DNA of 32,959 nt from Acinetobacter sp. N54.MGS-139 (GCA_000980495.1 LARN01000021.1:1-32959); one strand, 5' to 3'. Positions 1-9,938 are shown, counted from the stretch's first letter. A program made the numbers and translations. Notes: generated by a model from the letters alone, not told the origin.

Positions 1-139
1 CGATATAAGGCAAATAATTTTGATAATAAATTCATAGAATTATTAGAAATTTATGAGGGTTCTATTCGATTTTTTTATTAATATTGCGCGTTGGGCCTGA
101 TAAGTGTCAGGGACCAATGCAAAAAGTTTGAAAAATCAG

Positions 140-145
140 TATAAT
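140..145 (+). promoter_or_regulatory. Putative -10 element of rpmB-rpmG
   Basis: A perfect TATAAT hexamer lies about 80 bases before the rpmB start in otherwise AT-rich DNA. No convincing -35 hexamer is seen at 16-18 bases upstream, so this is a one-box call. It would give a 5' leader of roughly 75 bases. Bases 1-139 hold no gene that I can support. Confidence 0.35.
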
Positions 146-226
146 CGCTGTTTTTGGTTCTCCCCGAGGCAGTATTTCGGCGCGAGAAAAGTTTTTTATA
201 ACAGTTATTATTCTGGAGAGTTAGCG

Positions 227-460
227 ATGGCACGAGTGTGTCAAGTCACCGGCAAGGCTCCCATGGTTGGCAATCGCGTCTCGCACGCGAATAACAAGAC
301 CAAGCGCCGCTTCATGCCCAATCTGCAGTACCGCCGTTTTTGGGTTGAAAGCGAAAATCGCTGGGTTCGTTTGAGAGTTACTAACGCTGCATTGCGTACG
401 ATTGATAAGAACGGCATTGAAGCAGTTCTGGCGGACCTTCGCGCCCGCGGCGAAATCTAA
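227..460 (+). CDS. rpmB: 50S ribosomal protein L28
   Basis: A 77-residue protein beginning [16 protein letters not shown], the typical bL28 N-terminus, with the conserved [13 protein letters not shown] stretch that contacts 23S rRNA. It is a structural component of the large ribosomal subunit. The start at 227 follows a GGAG ribosome-binding site about seven bases upstream. The reading frame is open further upstream to 104, but the conserved N-terminus decides the start. It is followed 12 bases later by rpmG (L33), the usual two-gene ribosomal protein operon. Length and sequence are normal for the family. Confidence 0.97.
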   Translation: MARVCQVTGKAPMVGNRVSHANNKTKRRFMPNLQYRRFWVESENRWVRLRVTNAALRTIDKNGIEAVLADLRARGEI

Positions 461-472
461 TAGGAGTTCACC

Positions 473-640
473 ATGGCGAAAGGTATTCGTGAAAAAATCA
501 AACTGGCTTCTACCGCCGGTACAGGTCACTTCTACACAACCACTAAGAACAAACGCAATTCTAGTGGCAAGATGGAAATGTCCAAGTACGATCCGGTTGC
601 CCGCAAGCACGTGATCTACAAAGAAACCAAGCTGAAGTAA
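473..640 (+). CDS. rpmG: 50S ribosomal protein L33
   Basis: A 55-residue protein beginning [23 protein letters not shown] and ending [11 protein letters not shown], which is characteristic of bL33. The two CxxC zinc-ribbon pairs found in some L33 paralogues are absent, so this is the zinc-independent form. A TAGGAG ribosome-binding site precedes the ATG. It is the second gene of the rpmB-rpmG operon, and a strong terminator follows within 20 bases. Confidence 0.97.
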   Translation: MAKGIREKIKLASTAGTGHFYTTTKNKRNSSGKMEMSKYDPVARKHVIYKETKLK

Positions 641-657
641 TTCGGTAAGGTTTTACG

Positions 658-686
658 AAAACCGAGGCGCAAGTCTCGGTTTTTTA
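658..686 (+). terminator. Rho-independent terminator of rpmB-rpmG
   Basis: ACCGAG (661-666) pairs with CTCGGT (675-680) around an eight-base loop and is followed directly by a T run. It lies 20 bases after the rpmG stop. Confidence 0.8.
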
Positions 687-700
687 TTGCCTGAAAAAAG

Positions 701-745
701 CGAAAAAACTCGCGATTTTGAACATTTCAAGACCGCGAGTTTTTG
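701..745 (-). terminator. Terminator of the purN-rsmB operon (possibly bidirectional)
   Basis: AACTCGCG (707-714) pairs with CGCGAGTT (734-741) around a 19-base loop. Read on the minus strand the stem is followed by a run of Ts just past the stop at 757. On the plus strand T runs also follow, so it may act in both directions. Confidence 0.7.
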
Positions 746-756
746 TTTTTCTGAAC

Positions 757-2403
757 TTAGGCTTTTGCCGGTTCTTCTGCCGCTTCGGACATCTCTTCCT
801 TCACCTCTTCGGAAGGCTGATCCGTCTGAGCGGCTTCAGCCGATGCGGCAGCTTCCGTCGGAGCTTCTTTCTTCTGCTCTAGTGTCGGGACTTCAGAAGC
901 CGTCTCTTCTTCAGCCTTCGAAGCCTTGCGTTTGGACTCGGGTTTAACTTTTTCGAGCACAGCGCCGAAGAACCCGTCGGTTCCGTTGAGCTGGGGCAAC
1001 ATCACGAAGAAGTCACCGAATCTCTGAGCTTGGTAAGGAGAAATTTCGATTCCCTGCTTGCCTAAAATTTCGTATGAATTCAGCAGGCGGAAATCGGGAT
1101 TTTCGGCCAGGAAATCATTGATGACGTCCTGATTTTCCCTCTGCAGAATCGAGCAAGTCGCGTAGACCAAGCGGCCGCCGGCTTTCAGCATCTTCGCCGC
1201 AGAGCGAATCACCGATTTCTGGATCTCGTTGATTCTATCGAGTTCGTCTTCTCCGAATCTCCACTTCAAGTCAGGGTTACGACGATACGTTCCGGTGCCT
1301 GAGCACGGGGCATCGACCAGGACTCTGTCCATTTTTCCGTACAGTCTCTTCACGCGCAGGTCATGTTCATTGCGAATCACGGCGGGATGGATGTTGGACA
1401 AACCGGCACGACGCATACGCGGCGTCAGTCCTGCCAAACGCTTTTCATTGACATCAAAAGCGTAGATGCGGCCGGTGGATTTCATCAGCGCACCCAGCGC
1501 CAACGTTTTACCGCCCGCGCCGGCGCAGAAGTCGCAAACCATTTCGCCGCGTTTGGGCTGAACTAAACGAGCAATCAGCTGCGAGCCTTCGTCCTGAACG
1601 TCAACTTTGCCTTCTTTGTAAATCGGCCACTGAGTCAATGCCGGTTTAATGTTCAAACGAACGCATTCCGGAGAGTACTGGCCCTTTTCTGCCTGAACGC
1701 CGTGCTGAGTCAGCTCTTCAATGACCTCGTCGGGCGTGGCTTTGAGTGTATTGACTCTCAAATCCAAAGGGGCGCTCTGCTGCATAGCCTCAAACAAAGC
1801 CTTGTGATCAGTGTATTGAACCACTGCTTTGTCGTAGAGCCATTTAGGTACCTCGGCCTGAATCTCTTTCGGGGCCTCTGAATTCTTCGGGCGAAGCATA
1901 TTCTTCAGAGGTTCCTTTTCACGCCCCAGGATGGCGTCCGGAATATTGTCGATGCCGTACTGCAGCGCCAACGTAAGCAGCCCCGTCAGCTTCGGCGCTT
2001 TGGCAGGACAGACGGGTGCCATGCGCCAAGTGATCATGGAGAGATGGCGCATCGTGTAGTAGATAGCTTCGGCAATGATGGTTCTTTCACGCGGACCCAG
2101 ATGACGGGCATTTTTGAAATAAAGGCTCATCAGGACGTCAGCCGGGCCGTCCAGCTTCAAAATCTTGCGAAGAGCCTTTGCAAGCTCGTCCACAATCAGC
2201 GAAGTAATACGAACTTCGCCGTTATGTGTGCTCTTCATCCGAGGATTAGGCGCCTTCTTCGGATCGTGTGTTCTTCTTTCTTCCGGCGACATACGAGCCA
2301 AACGTTCTTTGGCCGCGCGCTGACGATCGGTTAAATGACGCTTGGGTGCTTCCCGGCGTCTGCCCGGGCGAGCGGCCCCGCTTTTATTTGTTTTAGATTC
2401 CAA
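757..2403 (-). CDS. rsmB: RsmB/NOP-family rRNA cytosine-C5 methyltransferase
   Basis: A 548-residue SAM-dependent RNA m5C methyltransferase. Visible parts are a basic N-terminal tail (1-60), a NusB-like RNA-binding segment (about 65-170), the SAM-binding loop DFCAGAGGKT (291-300), and the two family cysteines in DAPCSGTG (C367) and YATCSI (C417), used for catalysis and product release. After about residue 483 comes an Ala/Glu/Lys-rich low-complexity tail not needed for the fold. E. coli RsmB is about 430 residues, so both ends are extended. The start codon is TTG with GGAG seven bases upstream; the first internal ATG is 37 codons later. It lies 26 bases downstream of purN on the same strand. 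The target is probably 16S rRNA, but RsmB cannot be told from other NOP-family paralogues by eye. Confidence 0.85.
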   Translation of the reverse strand: MESKTNKSGAARPGRRREAPKRHLTDRQRAAKERLARMSPEERRTHDPKKAPNPRMKSTHNGEVRITSLIVDELAKALRKILKLDGPADVLMSLYFKNARHLGPRERTIIAEAIYYTMRHLSMITWRMAPVCPAKAPKLTGLLTLALQYGIDNIPDAILGREKEPLKNMLRPKNSEAPKEIQAEVPKWLYDKAVVQYTDHKALFEAMQQSAPLDLRVNTLKATPDEVIEELTQHGVQAEKGQYSPECVRLNIKPALTQWPIYKEGKVDVQDEGSQLIARLVQPKRGEMVCDFCAGAGGKTLALGALMKSTGRIYAFDVNEKRLAGLTPRMRRAGLSNIHPAVIRNEHDLRVKRLYGKMDRVLVDAPCSGTGTYRRNPDLKWRFGEDELDRINEIQKSVIRSAAKMLKAGGRLVYATCSILQRENQDVINDFLAENPDFRLLNSYEILGKQGIEISPYQAQRFGDFFVMLPQLNGTDGFFGAVLEKVKPESKRKASKAEEETASEVPTLEQKKEAPTEAAASAEAAQTDQPSEEVKEEMSEAAEEPAKA

Positions 2404-2429
2404 TTTTTTACTCCGAATGGCAGATCCGA

Positions 2430-3080
2430 TCAGCCGAGAATCGCAAGTTCCTGACTTGCTTCTCTATCCATGATCGTTCTGCCGTTTTCCAACCTGACTC
2501 TTCCTTCGGCAACAAGGCGCACGGCACGAGGATAAAGGACGTGTTCCTGCTTCAGAACCCTCGCTGCCAGTTCATCGGGTGTATCGCCTGCGAGAACGGG
2601 CACTGCTGCCTGCCCTACAATTGCGCCTCCGTCTAATACTGCCGACACAAAGTGAACAGTAACACCGTGAATTCGAATTCCCGCTTCTAATGCCCTTTCG
2701 TGGGTATGAAGTCCGGGGAACATCGGAAGTAGTGCAGGATGGATGTTAAGAATTCTTCCTTCAAATGCATTAACAAACAGCGGTGTCAAAACTCTCATGA
2801 AACCGGCCAGAACAATAAGGTCTGCCTCGAAATCCCCACAGGCCTTGATGAGCTCTTCTTCAAAAGCTTCTCGAGTCGGAAATTCTTTGTGATCAATCAC
2901 CTTGAAAGGAATGTTGTTTTCCTTTGCAAAAGTGAGCCCGCCGGCTTCCGGACGGTTAGAGATCACGCCGGAAATTCGGACGCCGTACTTCTCGGGCCAA
3001 TTTTCCTGAACGGAACGCTCGTAAACCGCTTTGAAATTACTGCCTCTTCCTGAGATTAAGACAACGATATTTTTAGACAT
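2430..3080 (-). CDS. purN: Phosphoribosylglycinamide formyltransferase
   Basis: A 216-residue GAR transformylase that moves the formyl group of 10-formyl-THF to GAR in the third step of purine synthesis. It opens MSKNIVVLISGRGSNF, the phosphate-binding loop of the family. It carries the catalytic Asn and His in LNIHPALLP and the catalytic Asp in the VSAVLDGGAI stretch, matching the N106/H108/D144 triad of the E. coli enzyme. The ATG at 3080 gives the family-standard N-terminus but lacks a clear ribosome-binding site. A GTG at 3119 has GGAG just upstream and would add 13 residues, so the true start is uncertain. It heads a minus-strand unit with the RNA methyltransferase and is divergent from ribF. 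Confidence 0.93.
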   Translation of the reverse strand: MSKNIVVLISGRGSNFKAVYERSVQENWPEKYGVRISGVISNRPEAGGLTFAKENNIPFKVIDHKEFPTREAFEEELIKACGDFEADLIVLAGFMRVLTPLFVNAFEGRILNIHPALLPMFPGLHTHERALEAGIRIHGVTVHFVSAVLDGGAIVGQAAVPVLAGDTPDELAARVLKQEHVLYPRAVRLVAEGRVRLENGRTIMDREASQELAILG

Positions 3081-3202
3081 GATGGGATGTGTTTGTAATG
3101 AATACCGAGATTTTGCCACTGTTCTCCGTTGGTTTTGAAAGAAAAGGCTTTTCTAACAAGAATTTTCATATTCATTGGCCTAAGCCGTCGGCAAGCGTCT
3201 TT

Positions 3203-3208
3203 TATAAT
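3203..3208 (+). promoter_or_regulatory. Possible -10 element upstream of ribF
   Basis: A TATAAT hexamer lies in the purN/ribF divergent intergenic region, about 80 bases before ribF. No good -35 is seen at normal spacing, so confidence is low. Confidence 0.3.
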
Positions 3209-3286
3209 CAGTTGTTCGGACCGATTTCTTGCTCGTGTCCGAACTCTGTTTTTTGAGACTGATTATTTTGTTCACGGAAACTAAGG

Positions 3287-4234
3287 ATGAAAAAGGTTTT
3301 TAGGGGACTGCCAAGTCCTGAAGAACGGCTTGACTGTGCGGTTGCCATCGGAAACTTCGACGGAGTTCACCGAGGCCACCAGGCACTTCTTCATGAAGTT
3401 GTTGAGGCCGCACACGCCAGACTGCTCTGCCCGGCTGTTTTAACTTTTGAACCTCATCCGCGTGAATTTTTTAACCCCGAAGACGCACCGCGCCGTATCT
3501 CGAGCCTGCACGATAAAGTGGAAGCCATTGAAGCCTGCGGTATCCAGCGTGTTTACATCCTTCGCTTTAACGAGCATTTAGCTTCGCTCTCTCCCTGCGA
3601 CTTCGTGAAGGAAATCCTTGTGGACGGACTTCACGCGCGCTGGGTGACAGTCGGAGAAAATTTCCGTTTCGGAGACAAACGCGCCGGCGACATCAAGCTT
3701 TTGGAACAGCTCGGAAAAGAATTTCACTTCGAAGTTCATCCTATGCCGATGCTTTATCACACGCATGCGCCAATCTCGAGCTCCCGCATCCGTCATGCTT
3801 TAGCCGAAGGCGATATTCCGACAGCCAATTACATGTTAGGGCGTCCTTACATGATCAGCGGTCGGGTTCTCCACGGCAAACAGCTCGGACACACACTCGG
3901 ATTCCCGACGATCAATCAGCGTATTCTCCCGCCGCATTCCAAAGCCAAACCTGCCATTGAAGGTGTCTATGCCGTCAAAGCGCACGGTATCGGTCCTCGT
4001 CCGATTGAAGGCGTGGCTTGTGTCGGAAGAAGACCGACGGTCGACGATCACGGCGAGTACCTTCTGGAAACTCATCTCTTTAATTTCCACGGGGATCTTT
4101 ACGACCAGGATGTTAAGGTCGAATTTTTCTCCAAGATTCGAGACGAGAAAAAATTCGGTTCTCTTGAAGAGCTCCGTGCAGCGATTGCCGATGATCAGCT
4201 CAAAGCCAAACAGATCTTAGGACTTCGTATCTGA
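3287..4234 (+). CDS. ribF: Bifunctional riboflavin kinase / FAD synthetase
   Basis: A 315-residue enzyme that makes FMN from riboflavin and then FAD. The N-terminal nucleotidyltransferase half shows GNFDGVHRGHQ (about 22-32) and SSSRIRHAL, the two halves of the adenylyltransferase site. The C-terminal riboflavin kinase half has the GRVLHGKQLGHTLGFPT flavin/ATP-binding signature. Length equals the usual 310-320 residues. The ATG is preceded by GGA about eight bases upstream. It opens the ribF-ileS-lspA-coaBC-dut cluster typical of Burkholderiales and would supply FMN to the neighbouring CoaBC. Confidence 0.96.
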   Translation: MKKVFRGLPSPEERLDCAVAIGNFDGVHRGHQALLHEVVEAAHARLLCPAVLTFEPHPREFFNPEDAPRRISSLHDKVEAIEACGIQRVYILRFNEHLASLSPCDFVKEILVDGLHARWVTVGENFRFGDKRAGDIKLLEQLGKEFHFEVHPMPMLYHTHAPISSSRIRHALAEGDIPTANYMLGRPYMISGRVLHGKQLGHTLGFPTINQRILPPHSKAKPAIEGVYAVKAHGIGPRPIEGVACVGRRPTVDDHGEYLLETHLFNFHGDLYDQDVKVEFFSKIRDEKKFGSLEELRAAIADDQLKAKQILGLRI

Positions 4235-4278
4235 TTTTTGATTAACCCTTGAAGAGCCCGAGGGGGCCAAGGACTAAA

Positions 4279-7149
4279 ATGACTGATTCTTCTCAGAAAA
4301 AACAGCCTCAGGCTGAAGATAAAAAATATCCGCTGAATTTACCCGACACACCATTCCCGATGCGCGGCAACCTGCCCAAGCGCGAACCGGCCTGGATTAA
4401 AGAATGGCTGGAAAAGGACGTGTACGGTAAAGTTCGTGCCGAACGCAAAGGAGCAAATCGCTTCCTGCTGCATGACGGCCCTCCGTACGCCAACGGAAAC
4501 ATTCACGTCGGCCACGCAGTCAACAAGATTTTGAAGGACATCATTCTTAAATCCAGAACATTGGAAGGCTTTGATGCTCCGTACGTACCGGGCTGGGACT
4601 GCCACGGTATGCCGATTGAAATTCAGATCGAAAAGAAATACGGTAAAAATCTTCCGAAAGAAGAAGTCATGGCCAAGTGCCGTGCCTATGCCAAAGAACA
4701 GGTGAAATCTCAGATGGCCGGCTTCCAGAGACTCGGCGTGCTGGGTGACTGGAACGATCCTTACCTCACCATGCGTCCGGAAACCGAAGCTGAAGAAATC
4801 CGTGCTTTAGGCGAAATTCTGGGCAAAGGCTTTATCTACCGCGGCCTGAAACCCGTGAACTGGTGTTTTGACTGCCAGAGCGCTTTGGCAGAAGCCGAAG
4901 TCGAATATAAGGACCGCCAGTCTCCGACATTAGACGTTGCCTTCCCGATTTCCGATGAGGACAAAGGCAAGCTCGAAGGCGTCTTCGGGGTCAAACTGGA
5001 AAAACCCACCGCAGTCGTTATTTGGACAACGACACCCTGGACCATTCCGGCCAACCAGGCTTTGAACATGCATCCGGATCTGGAGTATGTTCTCGTTGAA
5101 ACTCCGAACCGCAGCTTCATTCTTGCCGAAGGCCTCTATGAAGAAGCCCTCAAGCGCTACGGCATGGAAGGCAAAGTCATCGCCAAAGCCAAGGGCGAAG
5201 CTTTCAAGGGCCTCCGCTTCAAGCATCCGCTGGCTGCGCTTGATCCTTTCTACGACCGCTTCTCCCCGGTTCTGCTCGCCGACTACGTCGAGTCCACTTC
5301 CGGTACCGGTATTGTTCACTCGGCTCCTGCCTACGGTGTGGATGACTACATTTCCTGCAAGAGCGCAGGCTTCACCAACGACGAGATCCTGAACCCGGTC
5401 CAGGGCAACGGTGAGTATGCCGCCTCTCTGCCGCTCTTCGGCGGCCTGAATGTTTGGAAAGCTAAGAACAAGATCCTCGACACCATTGCCGTTACCGGCA
5501 ACTTGCTGTCCCGCGGCGAAGTCATGCACAGCTACATGCACTGCTGGCGCCATAAGACACCTTTGATTTATCGCGCCACCAACCAGTGGTTTATCCGCAT
5601 GGACGAAGCCAATGCGGACACTCAGGGTGTCATCAATGAAAACGATCCGAAAGATGCGCTGCGTAAGACCGCCTTGGAAGCTGTTGAAGCAACCCAGTTC
5701 GTTCCTGAATGGGGCGAAGTGCGTCTCCACAACATGATCGCCAATCGCCCTGACTGGTGTATTTCCCGTCAGAGAAACTGGGGCGTTCCCCTGCCCTTCC
5801 TCATTCATAAAGAAACCGGCAAACTTCATCCTGAAACGATGAAGATTCTCAATAAAGTCGCTGACGTCGTTGAAAAGGAAGGTATCGAAGCGTGGACGCG
5901 CCTGACACCGGCTGAACTCACGGACATGGAACCGGAAATGTACGAGAAGTCCAAAGACACGCTCGACGTGTGGTTTGACTCCGGTACAACCCACATGACC
6001 GTGATGAGAGGCTCTCACGCCGACAAGCTGACCTATCCTGCCGATCTCTATCTTGAAGGCAGCGACCAGCACCGCGGCTGGTTCCACTCTTCTCTGCTCA
6101 CGGGCTGCGCCATCGACGGCCGTGCTCCCTATAAAGGACTTCTGACACACGGCTTCACCGTTGACGAACAGGGCCGCAAGATGAGCAAATCACTCGGCAA
6201 CGTGATTGCTCCGTCTGAAATCAACGATAAGTACGGCGCTGAAATTCTTCGTCTGTGGGTTGCCTCTTCTGACTACACCGGAGAAATTTCTCTGGGCGAA
6301 AAGATCCTTAAGGGTACTGTTGACGCTTATCGCCGCTTCAGAAATACGATCCGCTTCCTGCTTGCCAACACCAGCGACTTTGACATCAAGAAAGACGCCG
6401 TCCCTGTTGCAGAGATGGTAGAACTGGATCGTTGGGCCATTGCCCGCATGAAAGCGCTCCAAGAAGAAATTCTGGACAAGTACGACCAGTACCAGTTCCA
6501 TACCGCTTACGCAGCGCTCCAGCTCTTTGCGAGCGGCGACTTAGGCGGCTTCTACTTGGACATCCTCAAAGATCGTCTCTATACCACTGCGCCGGACAGC
6601 GCGGCTCGTCGTTCTGCACAGACCGCTTTGTGGTACATCACGGATGCACTCCTGAAACTGCTTGCTCCGGCGCTTTCGTTTACCGCTGAAGAGGCTTACG
6701 CCGTCTTCAATCCGGAAAACAAGGGCACGATTTTTGTTGAACGTTATGCAGAGCTGCCGAATGTGAAGGAAGGCGTTGAACTGCTCAACAAGTGGTCCAT
6801 CATCCGTGACCTTCGCTCGAACGTTCAGATGGAAATCGAGCGTCAGCGCGAAAAAGGTCTGATCGGTTCTTCCCTGCAGGCTGAAGTTTCTCTGAAGCTC
6901 CCGCAGGAAGAATATGACCTGATCAAAGGTTTAGGCGATGAAGCTGCTTTCGTGATGATTACCAGCAAGGTCACACTTGACGGCATCAGCCCTGAGCGCG
7001 TCATTACGGTGAAACCCAGCGAAGCTAAGAAGTGCGAACGCTGCTGGCAGTACAAGGAAAGCGTCGGGGAAGACAAGAATTATCCGACACTGTGCTGCCG
7101 CTGCGTCGGCAATCTTTTCGGCACGCCTGAAACCAGACTCTTTGCCTAA
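4279..7149 (+). CDS. ileS: Isoleucyl-tRNA synthetase
   Basis: A 956-residue class I synthetase charging tRNA-Ile. It has the HIGH motif as HVGH (76-79), the CP1 editing domain with [10 protein letters not shown] and [15 protein letters not shown], the KMSKS loop (634-638), and a C-terminal zinc finger with C919, C922, C939 and C942. Length is close to the E. coli enzyme (938). I chose the ATG at 4279 because AAGGA lies five bases upstream; a TTG at 4249 is in frame but has no ribosome-binding site. It sits 44 bases after ribF, and its stop codon shares one base with the lspA start. Confidence 0.98.
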   Translation: MTDSSQKKQPQAEDKKYPLNLPDTPFPMRGNLPKREPAWIKEWLEKDVYGKVRAERKGANRFLLHDGPPYANGNIHVGHAVNKILKDIILKSRTLEGFDAPYVPGWDCHGMPIEIQIEKKYGKNLPKEEVMAKCRAYAKEQVKSQMAGFQRLGVLGDWNDPYLTMRPETEAEEIRALGEILGKGFIYRGLKPVNWCFDCQSALAEAEVEYKDRQSPTLDVAFPISDEDKGKLEGVFGVKLEKPTAVVIWTTTPWTIPANQALNMHPDLEYVLVETPNRSFILAEGLYEEALKRYGMEGKVIAKAKGEAFKGLRFKHPLAALDPFYDRFSPVLLADYVESTSGTGIVHSAPAYGVDDYISCKSAGFTNDEILNPVQGNGEYAASLPLFGGLNVWKAKNKILDTIAVTGNLLSRGEVMHSYMHCWRHKTPLIYRATNQWFIRMDEANADTQGVINENDPKDALRKTALEAVEATQFVPEWGEVRLHNMIANRPDWCISRQRNWGVPLPFLIHKETGKLHPETMKILNKVADVVEKEGIEAWTRLTPAELTDMEPEMYEKSKDTLDVWFDSGTTHMTVMRGSHADKLTYPADLYLEGSDQHRGWFHSSLLTGCAIDGRAPYKGLLTHGFTVDEQGRKMSKSLGNVIAPSEINDKYGAEILRLWVASSDYTGEISLGEKILKGTVDAYRRFRNTIRFLLANTSDFDIKKDAVPVAEMVELDRWAIARMKALQEEILDKYDQYQFHTAYAALQLFASGDLGGFYLDILKDRLYTTAPDSAARRSAQTALWYITDALLKLLAPALSFTAEEAYAVFNPENKGTIFVERYAELPNVKEGVELLNKWSIIRDLRSNVQMEIERQREKGLIGSSLQAEVSLKLPQEEYDLIKGLGDEAAFVMITSKVTLDGISPERVITVKPSEAKKCERCWQYKESVGEDKNYPTLCCRCVGNLFGTPETRLFA

Positions 7150-7652
7150 TGAGAAAGACTGTCTCTTCCGTTAGACAGTGGAACTGGCCGGCCCTTCTGG
7201 GCTGGCTGGTTTTTGCACTGGCACTGACCGGATTCGATCAATGGACCAAAAACTGGATTCAGCATCGTCTTATTACAGGCGATGTCGATCGGATCACGGA
7301 TTTCTTCAACTTAGTCGTCGCGTACAACAGCGGGGCGGCTTTTTCCTTCTTAGCCGATGCCGGCGGCTGGCAGCGACCGCTTTTTGCAGGTCTGGCCATC
7401 ATTGTGAGTTTGGTGATTTGCGTGATCATCAGCCGGAACAGCGCCCGTAAATTTTTGTGCCTCGGGCTCGCTCTAGTTCTTTCCGGCGCGCTCGGCAATG
7501 CATGGGACCGTTTCACCATCGGCGTAGTCGTAGATTTTTTAGACTTTCATTTAGGTTCCTACCACTGGCCGGCTTTCAATGTCGCCGATATCTGCATTTG
7601 CTGCGGCGCCGCCATTGTCGTCCTGGCTGAATTCTTCGGAAAGAAGAATTAA
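7149..7652 (+). CDS. lspA: Lipoprotein signal peptidase (signal peptidase II)
   Basis: A 167-residue inner-membrane aspartyl protease that removes signal peptides from diacylglyceryl-modified prolipoproteins. Four hydrophobic segments are visible (about 15-30, 76-95, 102-117, 146-163). The catalytic aspartates lie in GNAWDR (D120) and FNVAD (D147), and VAYNSGAAFSF is the conserved segment between them. The start overlaps the last base of the ileS stop codon (TAATG), implying translational coupling. ileS-lspA adjacency is widespread in proteobacteria. Confidence 0.97.
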   Translation: MRKTVSSVRQWNWPALLGWLVFALALTGFDQWTKNWIQHRLITGDVDRITDFFNLVVAYNSGAAFSFLADAGGWQRPLFAGLAIIVSLVICVIISRNSARKFLCLGLALVLSGALGNAWDRFTIGVVVDFLDFHLGSYHWPAFNVADICICCGAAIVVLAEFFGKKN

Positions 7653-7665
7653 TCGGAGATTGAAA

Positions 7666-8883
7666 ATGTCTCTTCAGGGGAAACGTATCCTTTTAGGCGT
7701 CACAGGCGGTATCGCCGCATACAAAGCCTGTGAACTTCTCCGTCTGCTCGTGAAAGCCGGCGCCGATGTTGAGGTCATGATGACTAAGGCAGCTGCGCAG
7801 TTTGTGGGGCCGCTGACATTTGAGACGCTCAGCGGGAAGCCGGTCGCAGAGGATCTCTGGGATCCTAAAATGCGGCTTCCGCATATTTCTCTTCGCAAGA
7901 ATAAAGATCTCATCGTCATAGCTCCGGCAACGGCAAACATCATTGCAAAAGCTGCCAACGGCATTGCCGACGATTTAGTTTCAAGCACTCTGCTCGCACG
8001 TGAATGTCCTTTAATGCTTTGCCCGGCAATGAACGTACAGATGTGGCGGAACGCGGCGACGGTCAGAAACATTCAAACGCTCAAAGGCGACGGCGTTCTT
8101 TTTTCCAGTCCGGAAGCCGGCAGTCAAGCCTGCGGCGATGTCGGAGAGGGACGTCTGCGAGAACCCGTGCAAATTCTGGAAGATATTGAAGCTTTCTTTA
8201 CGCCTCCGATACTTTCCGGGAAAAAAGTCTTGATGACTGCCGGGCCGACGTTTGAGCCTTTTGATCCGGTTCGCGGCATCACCAACGGATCTTCCGGACG
8301 ACAGGCAGCCGCCATTGCTGCGGCAGCCGTTCGCGCCGGCGCCGAGGTCACGATCGTCAGCGGACCCGTTGCCGTACCTTATCCGGACAAAGCGGCCGTC
8401 ATTCCTGTTCAACAAGCCCAAGAGATGTTTGAGGCGGTCAAAAAAGAACTCGCTGAACACACGCCCGATGCCTTTATCGGCGTCGCTGCGGTCGGCGACT
8501 GGCGCCCCGCCGAATATTCAGAGAGCAAACTTAAGAAAGAAAAAGATCAGGATACGTTAACGATCAAGCTTGTTAAAAATCCCGACATTCTTTCTTATGT
8601 CGGTCATTCAGGCATCTGCTCTGTCGTTATCGGGTTTGCCGCAGAGACGGACAATCTTGCTGAAAACGCGCGCAAGAAGCTTGACTGTAAAGCGGCGGAT
8701 ATGATTGTCGTCAATCCGGCATCTGCGATCGGCAGTGCTCAGAATCAGGCATCTTTCGTCACCAAAGACGGAATCGTAGTCAAAGGCCGCAGTTCTAAGG
8801 CGGAACTTGCCGAAGAGATTATTGAAACCCTCGCCGACCTTCTTAAAAAGAAAGAGATTGAAACATATGAAACTTCAAATTAA
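7666..8883 (+). CDS. coaBC: Bifunctional phosphopantothenoylcysteine decarboxylase / phosphopantothenate-cysteine ligase
   Basis: A 405-residue enzyme for two steps of coenzyme A synthesis. The N-terminal FMN-dependent CoaC part shows GGIAAYKA (14-21), the active-site His in LPHISL (H73), PAMN (120-123) and the ACGD cysteine (C156). The C-terminal CoaB part begins near 184 with [17 protein letters not shown], then KNPDIL and VIGFAAET, the ligase motifs. The ATG at 7666 has CGGAG eight bases upstream; the frame is open further upstream inside lspA but this start fits the family. It overlaps dut by 17 bases. Confidence 0.97.
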   Translation: MSLQGKRILLGVTGGIAAYKACELLRLLVKAGADVEVMMTKAAAQFVGPLTFETLSGKPVAEDLWDPKMRLPHISLRKNKDLIVIAPATANIIAKAANGIADDLVSSTLLARECPLMLCPAMNVQMWRNAATVRNIQTLKGDGVLFSSPEAGSQACGDVGEGRLREPVQILEDIEAFFTPPILSGKKVLMTAGPTFEPFDPVRGITNGSSGRQAAAIAAAAVRAGAEVTIVSGPVAVPYPDKAAVIPVQQAQEMFEAVKKELAEHTPDAFIGVAAVGDWRPAEYSESKLKKEKDQDTLTIKLVKNPDILSYVGHSGICSVVIGFAAETDNLAENARKKLDCKAADMIVVNPASAIGSAQNQASFVTKDGIVVKGRSSKAELAEEIIETLADLLKKKEIETYETSN

Positions 8884-9313
8884 GATCTTGGATCCGAAGA
8901 TCCGCGAAAAAATGCCAAGCTACGCTTCGGCCGGCTCTGCCGGATTAGATCTTCGTGCCGTGATAGATGAACCGCTCGTCCTCCGGCCGAGCGAAACCAA
9001 GCTCATCAAAACCGGACTTGCGATCTACATCGGCGATCCCGGCTATGCCGCTTTAATCCTGCCCCGTTCCGGTCTCGGTCATAAACACGGCATCGTGCTC
9101 GGCAACTTGGTCGGACTTATTGATTCCGACTATCAGGGAGAACTGATGGTCTCCTGCTGGAATCGCTCTCAGCAGCCTTTTACCGTTGAACCCATGGAAC
9201 GAATTGCCCAGTTGGTCATCGTTCCGGTTGTTCAGCCGACCTTTGAAGTTGTGGATGAATTTGAAGCCACAGAGCGCGGAACCGGCGGTTTCGGTTCCTC
9301 CGGGCGTCATTAA
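8867..9313 (+). CDS. dut: dUTP diphosphatase (dUTPase)
   Basis: A 148-residue trimeric dUTPase that hydrolyses dUTP to dUMP and PPi. All five family motifs are present: SAGLDLRA (24-31), PRSGLG (66-71), [14 protein letters not shown] with the catalytic Asp (80-93), MERIAQLVI (110-118), and the C-terminal [11 protein letters not shown] lid. It starts inside the end of coaBC, a canonical coaBC-dut pair, and is the last gene of the ribF cluster. Confidence 0.97.
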   Translation: MKLQIKILDPKIREKMPSYASAGSAGLDLRAVIDEPLVLRPSETKLIKTGLAIYIGDPGYAALILPRSGLGHKHGIVLGNLVGLIDSDYQGELMVSCWNRSQQPFTVEPMERIAQLVIVPVVQPTFEVVDEFEATERGTGGFGSSGRH

Positions 9314-9335
9314 GAGCAAGAACAAGACCTATTCG

Positions 9336-9360
9336 GCCGGCTGATATGCCGGCTTTTTTT
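9336..9360 (+). terminator. Terminator of the ribF-dut cluster
   Basis: GCCGGC (9336-9341) and GCCGGC (9348-9353) form a six-base-pair stem around TGATAT and are followed by seven Ts. It lies 22 bases after the dut stop. Confidence 0.88.
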
Positions 9361-9603
9361 GTCTCTCCACTGAGTTCCATCGGCATGTCAATTTCAGTTA
9401 ATGCACGGGTAAAATTTTTACAAATCTTACAGGTTCGGCCCTTTCTTGTGGTGTAACTGCAACGCTTTTTATAAAAGAAGAAAAACTTCAAACTTAAAAA
9501 ATCCAATAAATTCTCCGTGAAAAATCGCCTTTATAAGAGAAAATACAAGAAGTTACCCTCCATTGTCGAGATTTGTATTTCTTTTATATACGAAATTTAC
9601 TAA
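9361..9603. other. Gene-free AT-rich spacer
   Basis: I see no supported gene between the dut terminator and the cold-shock promoter. The stretch is AT-rich with short A and T runs and may act as an upstream element for the cold-shock gene. Confidence 0.5.
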
Positions 9604-9632
9604 TTGACATTTATTTACAATCCCATAAGAAT
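9604..9632 (+). promoter_or_regulatory. Promoter and long leader of the cold-shock gene
   Basis: A consensus TTGACA (9604-9609) is followed after 17 bases by AAGAAT (9627-9632), a four-of-six match to the -10. Transcription from about 9639 would give a leader of about 95 bases. Long structured leaders are typical of cspA-type mRNAs, whose translation is cold-regulated. Confidence 0.6.
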
Positions 9633-9734
9633 GTAACAGTCACTCGTCTTGCTCACAGAGTTCGACAATCGTTTTTAGTATTAGGCGCGTGAGAGTAATG
9701 GACATCGCCGTCAGTTTTTTGGAGAAGTTTAAAT

Positions 9735-9938
9735 ATGGCAACAGGAACCGTGAAATGGTTTAACGACGCTAAGGGATATGGATTCATCACTCCCGATGAC
9801 GGCGGCGAAGATCTTTTCGCCCATTTCTCTGCAATTAAAATGGATGGTTTCAAGACGTTGAAACAAGGCCAGCGTGTCACATTCGACCTGAAAGAAGGCG
9901 AAAAAGGCAAACAGGCTGACAACATCAAACCCGCCTAA
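9735..9938 (+). CDS. CspA-family cold-shock protein
   Basis: A 67-residue single-domain nucleic-acid-binding protein. [18 protein letters not shown] contains the RNP1 motif (KGYGFI) and DLFAHFSAI the RNP2-type motif. Such proteins act as RNA chaperones, melting mRNA structure. A strong GGAG ribosome-binding site lies upstream. Which csp paralogue this is cannot be decided from one locus. A perfect palindromic terminator follows within 25 bases, and a DUF192 gene starts right behind it. Confidence 0.96.
   Translation: MATGTVKWFNDAKGYGFITPDDGGEDLFAHFSAIKMDGFKTLKQGQRVTFDLKEGEKGKQADNIKPA

Noticed and set aside
104..226. N-terminal extension of L28
   Set aside because: The ribosome-binding site and conserved MARVCQ start at 227 show that translation begins there.
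4930..6150. 406-codon open frame on the minus strand
   Set aside because: It is exactly antisense to ileS, whose motifs are complete. The predicted protein shows no recognisable family features.
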